This document shows positions 8,960 through 18,514 of a stretch of 64,000 bases of DNA, piece by piece. The translations under genes and the position numbers were made by a program. Location of the stretch: positions 127,489-191,488 of the forward strand of contig DXJV01000084.1 of the NCBI GenBank assembly GCA_019056785.1, given 5' to 3'. The notes beneath the pieces are model-generated. The model did no database searches and had not been told where the DNA came from. It saw only the letters and a list, made by a program, of their open reading frames with translations. The first letter of the stretch is position 1; each line of letters starts with the position of its first letter. This DNA is from Candidatus Heimdallarchaeota archaeon. Lineage in GTDB: Archaea; Asgardarchaeota; Heimdallarchaeia; JABLTI01.

Positions 8960-9654
8960 TAGAATATCTCCTCTCCTTCTGTTAATCTAGGTAAGATGCG
9001 GACCATTTTCATCCCTTCGATGTTGTCCAAACTCGTCTTCAATTCTGCTGGTGGTGAAAGTGAAATTTCTACTGTTGTTAAAGCATCACCTTCTCTTGGG
9101 AGGTCTTTACTTTGTAAGGATAGAATATTAATCTCGAATTGGGAAATTACATGAGTAATCTTTGAAAGTGTGCCCATAAGGTCCTGATGGCGCAGAATGA
9201 TAGTTACGTTTTTTCCAGTAATTTCGATCTTATAGCCCAGCACTTCTCGGATAACAATATCGCCTCCGCCAACCGATTCTGCAATTAAATTGACCGGATT
9301 CTTTTCATCAATTATTTCGATCTTAATGCTATTCGGATGATAATTATGACCAAGGTCGATTTTCTTAAGAATAACATCCATTTTTGCCTTTTTAGCATAC
9401 TTATAAGCCTCTTTTATACGTTTATCAAATGTTTTAAAACCAAGCAAGCCACCAATAACAGCTTTGTCCGAACCATGACCACGCCATGTTTCTGCAAACG
9501 AGCCATGGAAATAGACAAACACTTTTTGCGGGTCTGCTCCAAACAATAACCTTGCAGCTCGGCCTATTCGGACCGCCCCTGCAGTATGAGAACTCGATGG
9601 ACCCGTCATTATTGGCCCTAGTATCCTAAATGCGCTTTCATCTGTCATTCGCAA
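8959..9654 (-). CDS. sdaAB: L-serine dehydratase, iron-sulfur-dependent, beta subunit with ACT domain
   Basis: Partner of the alpha subunit encoded next to it. The N-terminal part carries the conserved ILGPIMTGPSSSHTAGAVRIGRAA segment in parts (GPSSSHTAG is the family signature), and the last ~75 residues form an ACT domain (VTIILRHQDLMGTLSKITHV), a ligand-binding fold that likely senses serine. The frame opens at TTG 9654; ATG two codons later is an alternative, and GGTGGT upstream could serve either. Its stop overlaps the alpha start by one base. The pair forms a two-gene operon. Confidence 0.9.
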   Translation of the reverse strand: MRMTDESAFRILGPIMTGPSSSHTAGAVRIGRAARLLFGADPQKVFVYFHGSFAETWRGHGSDKAVIGGLLGFKTFDKRIKEAYKYAKKAKMDVILKKIDLGHNYHPNSIKIEIIDEKNPVNLIAESVGGGDIVIREVLGYKIEITGKNVTIILRHQDLMGTLSKITHVISQFEINILSLQSKDLPREGDALTTVEISLSPPAELKTSLDNIEGMKMVRILPRLTEGEEIF

Positions 9655-9722
9655 ATACCACCACTGTAATTAATGCGTTCTAACTATTTAGTAGTACTGT
9701 TTTTTCTCATTTAATCAATAAC

Positions 9723-11057
9723 TTATTCTTCACTGGAAACCATTGCCTTGGAAATGCGAATCATTGGTGCTATCGACCCTGCTTCATTTAAGAGCTCTTT
9801 GCCAACAGCATCAACATTTTTTAAGAGGGAAAAAACATTCGTACCGACCATCGTCTCCTTTAGGGGATGAGTTATTTCACCCTTTTCTATCAGAAATCCT
9901 TGGTCCACAAGAATAGATATATTGGGTGAGCCTGTCGTCGGCTCAAGAGAGGTATCTTTTAGATAGATGCCTTTTTTCGTTTCTCGGATAAGTTCTTCAC
10001 TTGACCAATCGCCGGCCTTTATTTGCAATTGATTGAGGTCAGGATAAGGTATTCCCCCCAAACTGCTTTTGGTTGCATGGGCAGTATTTGGGATATTAAG
10101 TGCATTTGCAGTATAGGAATTTGAGAAGTAAGCAATAGCAATCCCCTTTTTTATTAATGTTATTTTTTGGTGGGGAACCCCTTCATCATCAAAAATAGCA
10201 GAAGCTGAACCTCCTGGATATAGCGGATTGTCATGAACAGTTATTTGTTCATGTGTAATTTTTTGTCCTAATCGATCTATAAAAAACGCTGTCTTAAGAA
10301 GAACTTCATAAGCATTTAAACCTGTACCAAAGATTGTTAAAAAAGTGTCTTGAGTGCTTCGCTGATCGAGTATCACCGTCATTTCTTCGGACTTGACTTT
10401 TTTAGCGCCTAATAGAGAGACTGCGTTTTTTGCCGCATTTGAACCAATTTCGGCAGGATTAAATGTCGCGGCTTCTCGTATTCTTTGGTAATCCCATGAA
10501 GTGGCAATATCACCTGAGCGTTCAGCTTTAGCATAAATGACACCAGCAAGGGCAGTTGCTTTTTGGTTTACCTCTAAACCTAGGCTATTATAGATACTTT
10601 CCTCAACAACTTCACGTTCAAAGGTCCCACTAATTATCACATTATGCTTTTCAAGTCCTGCATCAATCGCTTCAATTGCGAGGTCTGTCAAGTGCCCATC
10701 AGGAAAATTAGTTATTGTTTTGTCATATAAACCGTTAACTTTCGGATAGACTGTAAATGGATCGGGAAGAGATTTAAACAATTCATCTGGAGGAGCAATC
10801 TTACTTAGTTTCACAGCTTTTTTTGTAAGTTCCTTTAAAGAGCGCTCTGTGAGAAGAGTTGTGGTTGCAATTCCCAACCCCTTTTTTGTATAAGCTCGGA
10901 TGCCCATACCAGAAATTGATTTGTTTTCTGAAGCGTTTATTGCACTTTTTTCTATTTGGACAGTCTCAGAATTTCCATGAAGAATAAAAAACTCCAGCTG
11001 ATCAGCCCCTCTTTTCAGTCCAAAGTTAATGGCCTCATGTATTTGTCTCGAATCCAT
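9723..11057 (-). CDS. tldE: TldE/PmbA-like subunit of the TldD/TldE peptidase
   Basis: TldD and TldE form a heteromeric metallopeptidase that degrades unfolded peptides and matures small modified peptides in bacteria; TldE lacks the metal site. The chain has the family pattern: QLEFFILHGNSETVQIEKS early, SGMGIRAYTKKGLG, and near the end a region with DNPLYPGGSASAIFDDEGVP and SLEPTTGSPNISI. No HExxxH is present, fitting the TldE role. The open frame extends up to 11144, but ATG 11057 is the real start by homology: it lies 2 nt after the tldD stop with GGAGG upstream. Co-translated with tldD. Confidence 0.9.
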   Translation of the reverse strand: MDSRQIHEAINFGLKRGADQLEFFILHGNSETVQIEKSAINASENKSISGMGIRAYTKKGLGIATTTLLTERSLKELTKKAVKLSKIAPPDELFKSLPDPFTVYPKVNGLYDKTITNFPDGHLTDLAIEAIDAGLEKHNVIISGTFEREVVEESIYNSLGLEVNQKATALAGVIYAKAERSGDIATSWDYQRIREAATFNPAEIGSNAAKNAVSLLGAKKVKSEEMTVILDQRSTQDTFLTIFGTGLNAYEVLLKTAFFIDRLGQKITHEQITVHDNPLYPGGSASAIFDDEGVPHQKITLIKKGIAIAYFSNSYTANALNIPNTAHATKSSLGGIPYPDLNQLQIKAGDWSSEELIRETKKGIYLKDTSLEPTTGSPNISILVDQGFLIEKGEITHPLKETMVGTNVFSLLKNVDAVGKELLNEAGSIAPMIRISKAMVSSEE

Positions 11058-11059
11058 TG

Positions 11060-12451
11060 TTATTGCCCTCCAACTATAAGATCTCTCACTGCAAGCGATG
11101 GCCCACCAGCATGAATTGGGACCCATTGTGATTGCTTTCCACAACTTCCCGGAAAGGCATATGCTAAATCATTTCCCACACCGATAGTCTTTTGTAAAAC
11201 TTCCAAGCAATGCCCCGTCAAGCTTACGTTTTGAATCGGTGCCAACAATTCTCCTTTTCTAACGAGATAGCCACCCTGCGCTGAAAAGTAAAATTCACCT
11301 TTTGCTGTATCAACATACCCCCCATAAGAGTATTGAAGATAAAGGCCATCCTTAATGCGCTCTAGCAATTCCTCAAAGGAAAGGTCACCTGTTCCCAAGT
11401 AGGTATTCCCCATTCGGACAATAGGTCGGTAATTAAAACTCATAGCACGTCCTGCACCATTTGGTGGAACATTCATTTTCGCTGCAGTTTCCAACGAATG
11501 AAGATAACCAACTAAAACACCATTTTTAATTAATTCCCTCTTTGTTGTTGGGGTTCCCTCTGAGTCGAAATGATAACTACCTCGTAAGCCAGAAATAGTA
11601 GGGTCATCATAAAGATTGATACTCTTGGTGCCAATTTGCTGTCCCAGCTTTCCCTCAAATAAGGAATCATGAGCTAAAACAGCATCAGCTTCTTCAAAAT
11701 GGCCAATCATTTCATGAACAAATACTCCTACTAATGATTGATCCATAACGACATTCATTCTTCCACTAGGAGGTTTTTGAGCTTTTAGCAATTCTACAGC
11801 ACGTTTCGCTAACTCTTCCCCTTTCTCTGTTGTGTGATACTTTCTTATTTCTTCCCAACCGTTAGTCGTTCCTTTGGCAGTATAAACATTTTGCATGTTA
11901 TCCCCCTCTCGAGAGGTGGCCATGCATGAAAGGTTAATATTGCTATACTCATTCGAAACTCTCGTGCCTAAAGAATTAACTACAATCTCAGTTTGAAACC
12001 ATTCCCGGAATGTGGCATTTGTTGCAACAATTTTCTCGGAATATTCTCGGGTAACTCGTTCGAAGTTTTCTATAACAGCATATTTTTCTTCTATAGAGAT
12101 ATCGCGAGGATCCTCACGGAATTTCATTTTATGGGAGCCTTCAAAAACATACTCTTCAGGTATTACCCCCTTCTCTTTCGTTTTCTTTGCCGTGGCGGCC
12201 GCAATTTTCATTGCCATTTCTATTCCTTTCTCGATTTTATGTTCTTTACTCCCAATAACAGAAACAAATCCCCACCCTCCGTTTATTAACGCCCGGATAC
12301 CCACCCCTTCCTCAGCTTGAAAGGTTATCTGTTCGGGCCGGCTGTTCTGAATGGTTGTTGCTAATCCCTCTCCTTGCTCCCAACGAACGTCTATAAAGTC
12401 ACCCCTATTTAATCTAACTTTATCAAGCAATTTTTCTAATTTGTCAATCAA
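11060..12451 (-). CDS. tldD: TldD-like metallopeptidase subunit
   Basis: Catalytic, metal-binding half of the TldD/TldE peptidase. The motif HEMIGH gives H246, E247 and H251, the family's HExxxH zinc site, set in VFVHEMIGHFEEADA. Further conserved parts are YDDPTISGLRGSYHFDSEGT, with metal ligand candidates, and ALTGHCLEV-like VSLTGHCLEVLQ near the C-terminus. 463 residues is normal. It starts with TTG at 12451 and is first in the operon; tldE follows after 2 nt. The start's Shine-Dalgarno is weak. The promoter must lie in the 189-nt gap shared with the divergent surface protein gene. Confidence 0.92.
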   Translation of the reverse strand: MIDKLEKLLDKVRLNRGDFIDVRWEQGEGLATTIQNSRPEQITFQAEEGVGIRALINGGWGFVSVIGSKEHKIEKGIEMAMKIAAATAKKTKEKGVIPEEYVFEGSHKMKFREDPRDISIEEKYAVIENFERVTREYSEKIVATNATFREWFQTEIVVNSLGTRVSNEYSNINLSCMATSREGDNMQNVYTAKGTTNGWEEIRKYHTTEKGEELAKRAVELLKAQKPPSGRMNVVMDQSLVGVFVHEMIGHFEEADAVLAHDSLFEGKLGQQIGTKSINLYDDPTISGLRGSYHFDSEGTPTTKRELIKNGVLVGYLHSLETAAKMNVPPNGAGRAMSFNYRPIVRMGNTYLGTGDLSFEELLERIKDGLYLQYSYGGYVDTAKGEFYFSAQGGYLVRKGELLAPIQNVSLTGHCLEVLQKTIGVGNDLAYAFPGSCGKQSQWVPIHAGGPSLAVRDLIVGGQ

Positions 12452-12570
12452 CGTTTTTCCCAGACTGATTTTCTACTCTTCCTTTCCCCCTTCTTTTTTC
12501 TAAAGGTTTCTATTCCTCCCGGGTGGTTTTTTCCACTTCAAGAAAACTTGAACTAACGGTTCAAATTTCC

Positions 12571-12590
12571 TTAAAATAAATATTTAAATA
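12571..12590 (+). promoter_or_regulatory. TATA-like promoter element for the 1016-residue surface protein
   Basis: The stretch TTAAAATAAATATTTAAATA is a strong archaeal TATA candidate within the divergent gap. Transcription starting about 25 nt downstream would leave a short leader before ATG 12641. Confidence 0.45.
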
Positions 12591-12640
12591 GTTAGATGAT
12601 TATCTAATAAAACAGATTTAATCGTGAGATTAAGCGAAAA

Positions 12641-15600
12641 ATGGTGATAAAAAATATGTTGAAGAATAAATTAGTCAAAAAGTCACTAATGTTATCCTTC
12701 GCAGTGTTAATGATCATGAGCAGCTATGTCATGATCGATTCTAAAGCAGACACAGTCCCACCACAGCAAGGCATCCAACTTAAAGATGCGACATATAGTT
12801 CTTTATTCTATGCTGAAAGTGTGGAAATCTTCCCCTTTAGAAGCACTGCAGCAGGAGTCCATGCAGGATTTATAGGTGGCTCAGTAACGTTGCCTTTTGA
12901 CTTGACAACAGCAGAATATAATAACTTGTTAGCGTTTTCACTTGTGTTGTCAAACCAACATACCTGGAGAAACTATGCCCCGCGTAGATTCTGGGATGTA
13001 GCAGATGGAGCCTTTTTAATGCTCGTCTTTCGAGGCGACCCGGATCTTGCATTGGACCGTGCAAGAGAAATCAAGGATATGGTTGGTGAAGCCTATGGCT
13101 TTAATATGTACCTCGTTTTTGGCCACTATGAAAATACCAGGCAAATAACTATGCTTGTCTATCAAGGATGGCCTGACCCCCAAACTTTTGAAGACTTTAC
13201 CGGATTGTTCCCAAGCTATGTAGAAAATGATGGGCTTGGAAAAGGTGTTACAGTCAGCACTTTACTGAATGCACCATTGAAGGCGATGTCAATTTCCCTT
13301 TATAGAGGCCCCATCTTCCGAATGATGTTGCCCGAGGACTTCAGAAAACTCTTCCCAACAATTGGTCAAACACCCAATTTCATGCCCTTGGTTGAATGTG
13401 CCTGGATTAATCCCGTAGGATTACAAAAGACAGGCTCAATAATGGAAATGAATTTAACGCGACTAATGCCTGGATTAGGAGGAATTGTTGCACCTTCGGC
13501 GCAAGCTAAAGCCTCTTTTGTCGGAATGAAACTCCCCTATGTTGTTGATGTTCTTGAAATCGACCCCCCAACCGATAACATGTATGCTCACTTGAAAGGT
13601 GAGTTTGAATGGACACTAAAATTGGACCTTGGCTTCTTTAACTACGAACGCCTTTTAGACGATATTTACGTAAAATATGACTTGAATATCACCGGATTAA
13701 AGTATTACCCACAAGTTATCGGTGAAATGACTTTGAACCCAAGTTCGAGCTTGATGGGCGGTGGAGACATAATCTATGACTTTACCTTTACTAATGTTGG
13801 CAACGAAGCTGCATATAATATCACTATGGGCTATGGCGAATTTAATAAAGCAGATATCGATGGATTCGTCCTCCCTGTGAACAACCCTGAATTAACTTTC
13901 GTTCCGCACCAAATTATGTACTATGATAACAACACCGGGCTCTTCACAAGCACATTCATGTCCGGGCCTGGCATAGGAACATTGGAAGGCTGGTTCTTCA
14001 ATACTACCGCCGGGGATTGGCATTTGAACAATCAGTATTTAAGCGATGATGAAATGGAACACATTATAGACAAAGTCTATTTGAATGAGACCTTTTTAGA
14101 CATCGATCCGATGGATTTCACCTTTACTGACAAGACAAATGAATCATATACCTTAACGGCTTTGATCCCACAACTAGACCCGAATGACACAATAACACTT
14201 AGCTTCGCTGTGAGAAACTTACCCACAGGAACATTAACACTTTACGATGCTGTAGCAGTAAATGCAACATATTACCAGATCTTAGTTAATCAAACAGTCG
14301 ATTGGGGCACCTTTATGATAACCTTATTGCAAGGTGCAGGATCAACACTCCATCTCCCCGAGGATCAAGTAACTTGGAGCCATTGGTTCCCAGACCCGGT
14401 CATCGGTTCAGGTTTCTTATATAAAGACCAATTCGGAGTGGAGTTCTTCGGACTTACCAACGGGTTAGTCATCCAGTTTTATGATGATGAAGCCATACTT
14501 GTTGGACAAGTGTCTTTGGACAAAGATGTCTACCGCTTCGGTGAAGATGTTAACTTTACCTTAAAACTGACAAACATTGGTGATGCAAATGCCACTAACA
14601 TAAACTATTCCTTCTGCCATGCCTTCCTCACTGAGGACTTTAATATACCTGTTATTAAAAAAGTGCCAGATAGTGATGGCGTTATTGATTTAATCAAACC
14701 AGGAGAAAGTAAAACAGTTTCCTACAGTTATCCTGCGGAAACAGATGTCGGCTTACATCCAGTTTTTGCTATTTTCAACTATACAAGCGATGAGACAACC
14801 GATCCCGATTTTCCAGCGATTTTCAGCAGCGTTAATCACCCAGCAGTTTTCAGCAACATAGATTTTGCAATGGTGCTTCCACCTCCCCATAAGGAAGGAA
14901 CAACCGAACCCGTCTATCCCACACCGGAAGTAAATGTTACAACGGAGATACTTGGCTATACACCCAATGTGACTACTGTTGGAGACATGATTACTTTACG
15001 AACAACTATTACCAACATTGGTGATGAAGATACGAATATTATCTATCGCCAGTACTTACCAAGACGGCTCCATTATGTCGACGATTCATTGAAGATCACA
15101 ATCGATGGTACCCCTGTCACTCAATTTGAAGTGATCTATCAAGCCTATCAACCCAATGTAGAAGAATCGGGATATAATCCATTCATGCCCTCAGTAACCA
15201 TTTATGGGGGAACCATAGATGGAACACTCTATGGCATACCATTAGGCGTTGGAGAAACACTCGTCATCCAAGCAAACTTCACAATAGGCGCTGGGAAAGG
15301 AATTGAACAAGTCGATTGGAATACTCTCTCTGGTGAGGACCTCGTTGGCTTATACATTCCTCCGGCTGAAGTTCGCTACTTTAGCAGATATCAAATCCAA
15401 GAGACTCGTGATCTCAATGATGATACCGAAGTGCCTGTGGAGGAGGAATCTGTTGAAACCGCATCATTCCTAACAACAATTCATGGTACCACTATAAACA
15501 GCGAACCAGGAATCGACAACGAATGGGCTTCCACAAACTCTTGGGGCTCATATTCAGATAGCCTCTCACTCTTTATAGAAGAACTTTCAGGCCTGGGTAT

Positions 15601-15691
15601 AAATGCCATTTACTATGGTGCTGGAATTATTCTGGTGACCGGTGTTGCAATATTGATTTACTTCAAAGCAGCAAACGGTAAAAAAAGATAA
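12641..15691 (+). CDS. large surface protein with DUF11/CARDB-like beta-sandwich repeats
   Basis: Predicted cell-surface protein of 1016 residues. A basic start and hydrophobic stretch (LMLSFAVLMIMSSYVM) form a signal peptide, and a C-terminal helix (IYYGAGIILVTGVAILIYF) with a basic tail anchors it. At least three segments share the DUF11/CARDB pattern of a beta-sandwich with T(N/I)xG in the middle: near residues 370-400 (FTFTNVGNEAAYNI), 625-650 (FTLKLTNIGDANATNI) and 770-800 (LRTTITNIGDEDTNI). The first ~330 residues are a different, unassigned region. Many Asn-X-Thr/Ser sites suggest glycosylation. A clean hairpin terminator follows. It may be an S-layer or adhesion component; that is inference. 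Confidence 0.75.
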   Translation: MVIKNMLKNKLVKKSLMLSFAVLMIMSSYVMIDSKADTVPPQQGIQLKDATYSSLFYAESVEIFPFRSTAAGVHAGFIGGSVTLPFDLTTAEYNNLLAFSLVLSNQHTWRNYAPRRFWDVADGAFLMLVFRGDPDLALDRAREIKDMVGEAYGFNMYLVFGHYENTRQITMLVYQGWPDPQTFEDFTGLFPSYVENDGLGKGVTVSTLLNAPLKAMSISLYRGPIFRMMLPEDFRKLFPTIGQTPNFMPLVECAWINPVGLQKTGSIMEMNLTRLMPGLGGIVAPSAQAKASFVGMKLPYVVDVLEIDPPTDNMYAHLKGEFEWTLKLDLGFFNYERLLDDIYVKYDLNITGLKYYPQVIGEMTLNPSSSLMGGGDIIYDFTFTNVGNEAAYNITMGYGEFNKADIDGFVLPVNNPELTFVPHQIMYYDNNTGLFTSTFMSGPGIGTLEGWFFNTTAGDWHLNNQYLSDDEMEHIIDKVYLNETFLDIDPMDFTFTDKTNESYTLTALIPQLDPNDTITLSFAVRNLPTGTLTLYDAVAVNATYYQILVNQTVDWGTFMITLLQGAGSTLHLPEDQVTWSHWFPDPVIGSGFLYKDQFGVEFFGLTNGLVIQFYDDEAILVGQVSLDKDVYRFGEDVNFTLKLTNIGDANATNINYSFCHAFLTEDFNIPVIKKVPDSDGVIDLIKPGESKTVSYSYPAETDVGLHPVFAIFNYTSDETTDPDFPAIFSSVNHPAVFSNIDFAMVLPPPHKEGTTEPVYPTPEVNVTTEILGYTPNVTTVGDMITLRTTITNIGDEDTNIIYRQYLPRRLHYVDDSLKITIDGTPVTQFEVIYQAYQPNVEESGYNPFMPSVTIYGGTIDGTLYGIPLGVGETLVIQANFTIGAGKGIEQVDWNTLSGEDLVGLYIPPAEVRYFSRYQIQETRDLNDDTEVPVEEESVETASFLTTIHGTTINSEPGIDNEWASTNSWGSYSDSLSLFIEELSGLGINAIYYGAGIILVTGVAILIYFKAANGKKR

Positions 15692-15710
15692 CCCCCAAAA
15701 TCATTCACCG

Positions 15711-15741
15711 AAAGAGTCTAAGGCTTTTTTTTAGACTCTTT
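15711..15741 (+). terminator. hairpin terminator after the surface protein gene
   Basis: AAAGAGTCTAA (15711-15721) pairs perfectly with TTAGACTCTTT (15731-15741) around a 9-nt loop, followed by pyrimidine-rich DNA. It lies 20 nt beyond the stop of the surface protein gene. Confidence 0.6.
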
Positions 15742-15957
15742 CTTCCCCTCTTTTTCTATCTTGGCGTTTTTTCATACGAAAAGAAGTAAAAAATAGTTCT
15801 TGTAGGGAAAAAGCTCTTTTTAATTCAATCCCTGGCTTTTCGATCGAGAAGATTCAAAACACAAAGGAAAAATAGAAGAAAAATCTTTGATGATAAGCAT
15901 GTTCCTACCGAAATAATTTTGATTCAATTTGTTATATTCCTAATGAGGAATTTGAAA

Positions 15958-17898
15958 ATGTCAAAAAAAGAAGTTAGTTCTGATTACCTTCGTGCGCGTG
16001 GCTTAAGTGAAGATGAGATTATTGTCTATTCTGCTGTTCTTGGCATGGGTAGTGCCACAGTAGGGGAGATTCAGCTTGTCACAAAAATGGAGTTGCCGGA
16101 AATTTATATCAACCTTCGACAGCTGCAAGAGATTGGTTACATTAAACAAATACCCGGAAAAGTTCCACGATATATTGCTATGGAGCCTTTCCTTAAAGAT
16201 TATGCTCAACTCACAGCAGAAACCAAATTAGGCCTTCTCAATATGAAAGATAATTTCCAATCCCGAATGAATGAATTCGAGACGCGCATAAAAACCATTG
16301 TCCCGGGTCTTTCGGACTTTTGCGACCGAGAAAAGACAACCAAACTTACTGAGGTGCAAAAAAGATTCACTAAACTTGAGGATGGGTTAAAACAAATTAT
16401 TGATAACAGTTATCTCCAATTAAAACATATTGGGACGACATTGGCAACATGGCCTTCTGAAAGTATTGAAATTACCCTTCCTGCCTTTGAAGAAGACCTC
16501 GAAAAAAGTAAAGATAGCTTTGTTTCAGCAATTTCAAAATATGCCGACTCTTTAGTCATTGATTCACGTGACCTTAGAGATAAACTCGAGAAAGCAACAA
16601 TCCACCATAAAATCCTCGTGGCCGAAAGACTTGAGAAATTGAAAGGTGACATTGAAAAGTCCATAAATGAACTTAAAGACAACATTGTCAAACGTAATTT
16701 CACCACCGCTACAAGTTATAGCGCAAATCTCGATGAAAAAGATGTCCAAGCGCGAGAAGATGCAGCAAAAATCATTAATGATTTGATTCGAAATGTCATC
16801 GTCTTGGCACGTGAGAAAGCGGGTGATATCAGCGCTGAAACAGCTCAAATGATAAACAACGCTTTAAAGCCACTTTTCCGTTCATTTGATTTCCTACAAA
16901 ATGAAGTTAAGACTACCTTAGATAATGTTCTTGAAGAAAATTCGAACGAAGTAGCAAAACTAGTCAGACAAACAAATTCTTTAGTTGTATCGAGTATTCC
17001 AGAAGTCCTCGAGATAATTACTACTCACCTCGAAGAAATGCGGGATGAGTCAGCGAGATTTATCGATCAAAAAATAACTGATCCCTTCAAAGAGTTAGAC
17101 AAGATGAAAGGGGACATTTCTCGGGATATTTCCACGTTTAAAACAAACATTCGAAAAGAGGCGCTTAAACAAGATGAAAAAGCAAAAGCCTCAATTACAG
17201 ATCGTTTGCAGAAAGCCGAAGAAAAAATTGATTTATCAAAAATAGAAATCCAAGATGCACTCTCATTGGCTCGAATTGACATCGAAGATTTAGTCCAATT
17301 ATTGATAAAAGGGGTGATAAATGAAAATTCGGCTAAAATCAGCGAAGTGACTCAGGTGCTCCAAGAAGCTAACATTGTCTTAGAGAATACACTTGGAAAC
17401 ACTATTTACCTTTTAGACAACACCGGAAAAACATTCGATGGCATTGTCAATATGTCAGAGAAGATTATGCCTATTGATGAAATTGAAGTTGAATTGGTTT
17501 ACGGACAAAGAAGTATTGAACGCTTGATGAGAGACATGTTATTACGAACAAAAGAGGAATTAATTTTAGTTACTCCCACAATTATCACCGAGTTTCTCTA
17601 TGATATCGAGAAGCAACCACAGCTAGCTAATTTCCAAATTGTGTCTAATATTAAGGAAGAGGACATTGGCTTGCTGACATCACTTGTAAAGCGGGGCAAT
17701 GTTACTACAATGAATTATAAAAATGGGAACTACTGGATTGCAATTCGTGACAATGAAGAAATCCTATATGCACCAAAAATCCACAAAGAAAAGAATATTG
17801 CTTTTTACACCACTAACCCCAAACTATTTAAGATGTTCTTTGACTTAACAAACCAAAATGTCTTCTCAAAAATGAAGGCGCAAAATTTCCAAGCATAA
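15958..17898 (+). CDS. TrmB-like winged-helix protein with ~400-residue coiled coil and C-terminal sensor-like domain
   Basis: First of two related architectures in the window. The first ~80 residues form a winged helix of the TrmB type (ARGLSEDEIIVYSAVLGMG, then GEIQLVTKMELPEI). A long helical, charged region with heptad-like spacing fills about residues 90-510. The last ~140 residues return to an alpha/beta fold (MLLRTKEELILVTPTIITEF, NIAFYTTNPKLFKMF) like TrmB-type C-terminal domains. TrmB regulators are usually 250-350 residues, so the coiled coil is a large insertion. ATG 15958 is chosen because GAGGAA lies 9 nt upstream; the open frame begins 39 nt earlier. DNA-binding scaffold, nucleoid or cytoskeletal roles are all possible. 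Confidence 0.65.
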   Translation: MSKKEVSSDYLRARGLSEDEIIVYSAVLGMGSATVGEIQLVTKMELPEIYINLRQLQEIGYIKQIPGKVPRYIAMEPFLKDYAQLTAETKLGLLNMKDNFQSRMNEFETRIKTIVPGLSDFCDREKTTKLTEVQKRFTKLEDGLKQIIDNSYLQLKHIGTTLATWPSESIEITLPAFEEDLEKSKDSFVSAISKYADSLVIDSRDLRDKLEKATIHHKILVAERLEKLKGDIEKSINELKDNIVKRNFTTATSYSANLDEKDVQAREDAAKIINDLIRNVIVLAREKAGDISAETAQMINNALKPLFRSFDFLQNEVKTTLDNVLEENSNEVAKLVRQTNSLVVSSIPEVLEIITTHLEEMRDESARFIDQKITDPFKELDKMKGDISRDISTFKTNIRKEALKQDEKAKASITDRLQKAEEKIDLSKIEIQDALSLARIDIEDLVQLLIKGVINENSAKISEVTQVLQEANIVLENTLGNTIYLLDNTGKTFDGIVNMSEKIMPIDEIEVELVYGQRSIERLMRDMLLRTKEELILVTPTIITEFLYDIEKQPQLANFQIVSNIKEEDIGLLTSLVKRGNVTTMNYKNGNYWIAIRDNEEILYAPKIHKEKNIAFYTTNPKLFKMFFDLTNQNVFSKMKAQNFQA

Positions 17899-18007
17899 CT
17901 AAAAAGAGAAAATAGGTGTTATCTATATAACAAAAGTGCTTAAATAGGAGTGTAAAAATGTTATTTAGAACAGAAGCACTAGCTTAGACTGTTGGAGGAT
18001 TGAATGA

Positions 18008-18349
18008 TTGCCAAAGAAAAACGACAAACTCCAAGAAACAGCACATGTAATGGCTGAACTCTATGAACTTCGAATTCCAGGCGAATTGATTGGCAAAGAA
18101 GTGATAGACGCCTCTGCAAGGAAGATAGGCATCGTGCGAAATGTGAAATTGACTTTCCCGCCGGCCAAAATTAGTATCATCCTAAAAGGACTAGATATTG
18201 AGATCCAACTTCCCATTGATTCAATTGCCACCATAGGTGGAGTAGTACAACTGAAAGAGACAATTAAACAAGCAGAAGAATTGGAAATCCGAGATGTAGC
18301 CCGGTTAAGAGATGAAATTGCAAAAGAAATTACAGCTTACTTAAGTTAA
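18008..18349 (+). CDS. PRC-barrel domain protein
   Basis: Small cytoplasmic protein of 113 residues. After a short charged N-terminus it has the PRC-barrel pattern: GELIGKEVIDASARKIGIVR, alternating strands (ISIILKGLDIEIQLPIDSI) and a GGVVQL strand, ending in a helical tail. PRC-barrels are protein- or RNA-binding modules; in archaea many stand alone with unknown roles. Its start is TTG 18008 with GGAGG 9 nt upstream. It sits between a giant coiled-coil regulator and a solenoid/beta-sandwich protein on the same strand, and may be co-transcribed with the latter. Confidence 0.7.
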   Translation: MPKKNDKLQETAHVMAELYELRIPGELIGKEVIDASARKIGIVRNVKLTFPPAKISIILKGLDIEIQLPIDSIATIGGVVQLKETIKQAEELEIRDVARLRDEIAKEITAYLS

Positions 18350-18514
18350 AACTTTTTTTCCATTAGCAATTCTCTTGAAAAAGCCCAAAAAGGATTTTCC
18401 TTGAAAAAAACATCTAAAAAGGGTTTGGATTATTTATTAGTTATAGATACAAGAAAGTTGTCTTTCAGTAGGTCGGTTATAAGTTTAACTATCCTCATTG
18501 AGGAGGTAAAAAAA

